A DNA stretch of 64,000 bases from Mactromeris polynyma (Eukaryota > Mollusca > Bivalvia > Venerida > Mactridae), in the NCBI GenBank assembly GCA_032209605.1, contig JASFXZ010000003.1:31584762-31648761 (forward strand), written 5' to 3'. This document shows, piece after piece, positions 59,303 to 64,000 of the stretch. The notes below the pieces were generated by a model. The model saw nothing but the letters and a program-made list of their open reading frames with translations, was not told the DNA's origin and did not search any database. The first letter of the stretch is position 1. Each line of letters begins with the position of its first letter. The position numbers were made by a program, and so were the translations under genes.

Positions 59303-62300
59303 ATGTTATATCTGGATTGAGAAAGGTGTTGGGTGTTTCTGCATGTATACAGAGATAGTACAGCAAAATGAGATGAAAAGTGAAATACTTCGCATATATA
59401 AACACTGTTTAATCATTGAAAATTTGTCAAATAAATGTACTCAATGATTTCTCTAGTACATTATTCTAAACTAGTATATATTTGTATGCTTGAAATCTCT
59501 GTTAAATTGAAAGGTTCCTAAATTACATAGGACAATCAGAAGATGTGGAGAAGAATGGATTTTAGATTTTCATTTGTTAAAATTTGTCCGAGTAGAAAGA
59601 GAGAAACATAATATTTTTGTGAAACTGACTCATTTGAATGCCAGTATGTATATATATTGTATATTATATCAAAGGAAGTTTCTGATGATAGCAGTGATTG
59701 GATATGAAATAAATGGGATTAATTTTGTGTAAATATCTTATCCATCATTGCATGAGGCATCTGCGCTTTAAGACTGTGATACTTAATGTAGTCATGACTT
59801 TACACTTCAGATTGCCTCACTCAGTATCTGTATGTTTGTACATAGTTCTCACTGTTATACTGATTTATTTTTGCTGAGATTAATGGACAATACTTTAAAC
59901 CTTCTATTTTATAAAGCAAGGTACTTAAGTCCAGTATATAGTGAATTACTGGGTTCTTTCCAGACCGGTCTAAACAAATGGTTTTGCCCTTCCAGACTAG
60001 TACAGACTTATGGCTTTTAGCCCTGTCATACTCTTCCAGACTTGCTGCTGTTGGACCTTTCCCACTAGTCCAGATATACAGCTTTTAGCCCTTTCCCACT
60101 AGTCCAGACATACGGCTTTTAGCCCTTTCATACTGGTCCAGACATACGGTTTTTAGCCCTTTCATACTGGTCCAGACATACGGCTTTTAGCCATTTCATA
60201 CTGGTCCAGACATACGGCTTTTAGCCCTTTCATACTGGTCCAGACATACGGTTTTTAGCCCTTTCATACTGGTCCAGACATACGGTTTTTAGCCCTTTCA
60301 TACTGGTCCAGGCATACGGCTTTTAGCCCTTTCATACTGGTCCAGACATACGGCTTTTAGCCCTTTCATACTGGTCCAGACATACAGCTTTAGCCCTTTC
60401 ATACTGGTCCAGACATGCGGCTTTTAGCCCTTTCATACTGGTCCAGACATACGGCTTTTAGCCCTTTCATACTGGTCCAGACATACGGCTTTTGCCCTTC
60501 CAGACTAGTACAGACTTATGGCTTTTAGCCCTTCCAGACTGGTGTTGAGCCATCTTGGAATGGAGAGAATTTAGAGGTGTGGCATGGACTCAGTTCTGGG
60601 CAGTGCTGAGATAAGGCTAAAATTTAAAGACTGTGAATGAAGTAGTTGTCATGTATAACTATAATTTTAGAACTTACATCATTGATGGCGACTTATTTCA
60701 ACTATGATTATGTTTTGTAAAATTCATATCTCGCTCCTAGACGAGTGTTTTACTAATTATAGGTCTGATATGATTATGTAATCATTTAATTACATACGAA
60801 CACAACCACAGGGCAGGGAAATAATCATGATAAAATATACTAGTAGCATCAATGTGTATCATAAGTTTAGCTACTGGTTTTGGGTCAATTTGGCAAGCAG
60901 TTGATTTTGCTTACATGTGAATTTTCAGAAGAATATGACTATGTTACCTTGCTTGGCATCTGTGTTGTCATAGCAGTAACATTGATATGAAACATCTAGC
61001 CATGTTTTGGACTGGGTAATTTGAGTTTGTATTCTCACATGCCTGATAGTACATGTATTTGATTTCATCATTGATGAGATGATGTGGGTTGCCCCAAGAA
61101 TCTTCTGGCTTCATATAATGTAATTGTGTAAAAAAACAATTTTTTGTTTCATTCATTCTGAAGTTGCGCACTTCAGTACAAAAAATAAACATGATTGACT
61201 ATTTCTGTTTGTCTTCTACTCACATATTTTCCTATAGAACTTACATTAACTTCATTTCATGCTTAAATTTCATACCTTGTTGTTGTCACTGCCACTGTGA
61301 CTATTCATTCAATGATTGGACATTGAAGGTTGGGTGTTACACTGATGTATCTGCCTCCTTACTGAAACAAGGTTACAGTAACCGTTGATATTTCAATCCA
61401 TGAATGAGGTTCAATTGTATTGTTTAACTTTTGTAAATAGTTCCAAATTATTCCAAGATGATCCATAGTTCATGTTACATAATTCATGACATATTTCTGT
61501 GTTATCACCCAACTCATTATAACAGAATATAAATGTTTTGGCAATGAAGATTGCACAATATTCAGCAATGATTTGATTATAATTTTGTTTTTATGTTAAT
61601 TTATCGTGTATACTATTCGTCATTTTCTGTTTGAATGCACTTGCAGTCTTATTTTTGTCCATTAGTGTGAATACTTGACCAATATCAGTGTTGATGTGAG
61701 TGTTGAGGCTGAGCTGACTATATTATGTAGGTCTGAAAATTTCAATAAAAGATTTCAGTCACATATATCAATTAGTCAGCAAAAATTAGTTCCTGCATTG
61801 TATCAATGTTTAGTTTTTCCTTTATTTCTTGAAAGTAAATACTATTGTGCTGTCTAGTAATGTATAAGTTGCACATCTTTTTCAAGTTGTTTAAATGCTA
61901 TAAAAATGGATAACAGACTGTACCATTTGAAGCACAAAAACCCACCTAATTTTTTATGTGATTGTCTACATTGCAAGGGGAATTTTTGGGTTGCACATAG
62001 AATATGTTACTTTCTTCGTTGTATGATCTTCAAGTCATGGTTATAGTGCTGTTAGATTGACTGCGAACATGTGTATGAACTTTCAGGACTGATCCATGCC
62101 AATTTAGGTAAGGAAATGCACTCATGTGTAAAGCTATAATTGCTGTTTGGTTTACTTTTCTATTGAAATACAACCAAAGCTTTTCTCTGTCAAGCTTACG
62201 AACAAACACAAACATTTCAATACACCTATTTTGAAATGTAATGGTCCAGGTAATACATTCATACGTTTGCTGTTACTAAAACCGCACTATACATGGCAAG

Positions 62301-63413
62301 TCTGTGTACTGCTTTGTTTAGAACATTACAAGCAGTTTGCAAAATATGTTTCTACACAAGCTTGTTATCTTACGTAGTTTATTAAGAACTCAATTCTAGA
62401 TCAAACCATTTTACTCACAACTTTTACAATGTTTTTTGGATCAATTATTCAGTGTTCTGTGTATTATCATTGTAATTTATCAATGTTTTATTTGGTAAAT
62501 TTGTAGTATGGTTGCTGGCAACCAATCCGAAAGTAGACTGTAACTAGTGCCTAGATGTGAGGTTACCAATATGTCATGCATAAAGTGGATATTACATTAA
62601 CAATTAACTGATATGTGTCTTATTAACTGTAAACTTTATCACCTTAAATTTGTATAGTTTACTATACTGAATAAGAGTAATAAAGACTATGACAGGTTAA
62701 AGGAATATTTACTTATGAATTTTGAGTCGATTTGTCAGGAAGAGGTGTCTACCTTGTCTCTTGAGAAAAAGTATATCAATTTGTTTTTTACGCTGTCTTA
62801 GAAAAGTTCACTGGAGTCTGTATACTTGCTGTGTATGTCAGCTTATAATTTAATTCATAGTTTGTTGGTAGTTGGTATAGTTTGTGTATCAAAGGGAATG
62901 GGCTGGTTCTAAAAGATATTTGATTGCTAATCTTGCTCATTTGTAATAATTATATACATGTATACAATACAATAAGCATTTTGAAGTACAAATGCACAAG
63001 TAAGTATTTTATTAACAGTAATAGTTATAAGAATGAATGGTGACTCGGGGAAGCTTGAAGATATATTCACAAGTTAATATGCTTAGAATACTTTCGGAAT
63101 ATAACTCATTATCTCAAGTCTCCAGTGAACTTTTCTAAATTTTGTGTAAATATCTGGTAATTGAAATATTGCTATCCGCTCAACTTCCTAGTCTGTGTCT
63201 TTGTTTGATGTACACATAACAACTTGTAGATTACAGTGTTACACATTTATTTTCCATGTATCGAAAGTTAATAAAACCATACAACATTACAGTTTCTGGT
63301 TGTTTTTGTTCAGCAGGGCCATTAATTATTGTAGTATGATTGTGCAGCATAATACGTGTGCATGGCATCACTCGTGTTATTTTAAAGTGCACATTTCATC
63401 TTTTATGTTAAGT
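59303..63413 (+). other. Cytohesin 3' UTR and downstream flank
   Basis: No coding region is recognised. Possible AATAAA polyadenylation signals occur at 59430-59435, 59708-59713, 62679-62684 and 63270-63275, so the 3' UTR could be 0.15 to 4 kb. If a distal site is used, the 34-bp minisatellite is part of the mRNA. Confidence 0.5.
59957..60545. repeat. 34-bp minisatellite
   Basis: Unit agccctttcatactggtcca then gacatacggctttt. Thirteen near-identical copies lie between about 60050 and 60490, with more divergent copies at both edges (using cttccagactagtacag). Variation is limited to a few bases, such as cggttttt against cggctttt. It lies within the likely cytohesin 3' UTR. Confidence 0.9.
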
Positions 63414-64000
63414 TAAACAAGAGGCCCATGAGGGTCTCGCTTTACTGACTGGCCAAATTTTGTCACTTTTTATGCCCCCACTCTAAAGGGGGGGGGGGGG
63501 TGCGAATAAACTTGACCTTGTCGGTCAACCTGTACGACACTGTCCGTCATAAAATCTTGTGTCTCACTCATCTCCAGTACATTCGCTAGTCTCGCAAAAC
63601 AAGAATGTTCACCAGCATGTGTAGTTGTGCACCTATGGTTTCATGTATGATTACTCCCAGTAAGTGCAAAGTTATGGTCCTTGACTTATTAAAAATACAG
63701 CATACAGAGCATGCAATCTTGTGTTGAGCGAATCTAAGATATAGGACCCAGACTCACAAAACTTTACAGGATTGTTCACCAGCATGTGTAGTTGTGCACC
63801 TGGGGTTTCATGTATGGTTAAGCCCAGTAAATGCAAAGTTATGGCCCTTGACTAATCGCCATAATCTGTACAGGTGTTCACTTGGTAGTTTTGATACATT
63901 TTCACAAACTATGAGCAGAATAATAGCATTTGCTTTTGTGACAAAGGCTGGAAGCGGGGGCATCTGTCCTATGGACACATTTCTAGTTGTCTAAGTTCGT
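63414..64000 (+). repeat. Left part of a dispersed repeat running off the window
   Basis: Begins aaacaagaggcccatgaggg, followed by a G13 run (63488-63500). Two tandem units of about 166 bp are marked by gttcaccagcatgtgtagtt at 63608 and 63774. Its first bases are the reverse complement of the end of the 44-kb repeat, so the two share a terminus. Confidence 0.6.

Noticed and set aside
59957..60545. A CRISPR-like array
   Set aside because: Units are contiguous 34-bp tandem copies without spacers, in an animal gene flank.

Overview
This window looks like animal nuclear DNA, most likely from a mollusc and probably a bivalve. It is AT-rich and has intron-split genes with GT-AG boundaries. It also carries many small dispersed repeats: tRNA-derived SINEs, short inverted-repeat elements and tandem ''gggccataactcag''-type repeats of a style common in bivalves. 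The taxon is inferred from repeat style and protein similarity only.

There are two protein-coding genes, arranged head to head. On the minus strand, about 3.27-15.24 kb (5' end possibly near 16.0 kb), lies a lemur-type tyrosine kinase (LMTK/AATK family). It was reconstructed as 12 phase-consistent coding exons giving 969 residues without its start: one membrane segment, a complete kinase domain and a long acidic disordered tail. On the plus strand, 18.18-59.30 kb, lies a cytohesin (ArfGEF with coiled coil, Sec7, PH and C-terminal polybasic tail). It was reconstructed as 13 exons giving 401 residues, close to the usual ~400. Every exon junction keeps the frame.

Layout: 0-3.27 kb is the LMTK 3' UTR or downstream flank with a SINE and an inverted-repeat element. 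3.4-15.2 kb is LMTK exons and introns, with a dead LINE fragment, foldback and MITE-like insertions. 15.2-18.2 kb is the shared divergent 5' region, CpG-rich, with a three-unit tandem repeat and a perfect 20-bp palindrome. 18.2-59.3 kb is cytohesin, mostly intron. 59.3-64 kb is its 3' UTR or flank, with a 34-bp minisatellite and the edge of a dispersed repeat.

Both genes act on endosomal membrane traffic: LMTKs on recycling endosomes, cytohesins as Arf activators. In the human genome CYTH2 and LMTK3 are neighbours, and the other LMTK genes share chromosomes with other cytohesins. The pair here is therefore probably an ancient linkage. Other points for a second look: a candidate alternative cytohesin first exon (33.47 kb), a 33-nt phase-neutral cassette exon candidate (40.3 kb), a CpG-rich patch inside the CpG-poor cytohesin intron (29.4-30.0 kb), two FxDxF adaptor-binding motifs in the kinase tail, and several small mobile elements with visible termini. 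No rRNA, functional tRNA, CRISPR or prokaryotic feature was seen.
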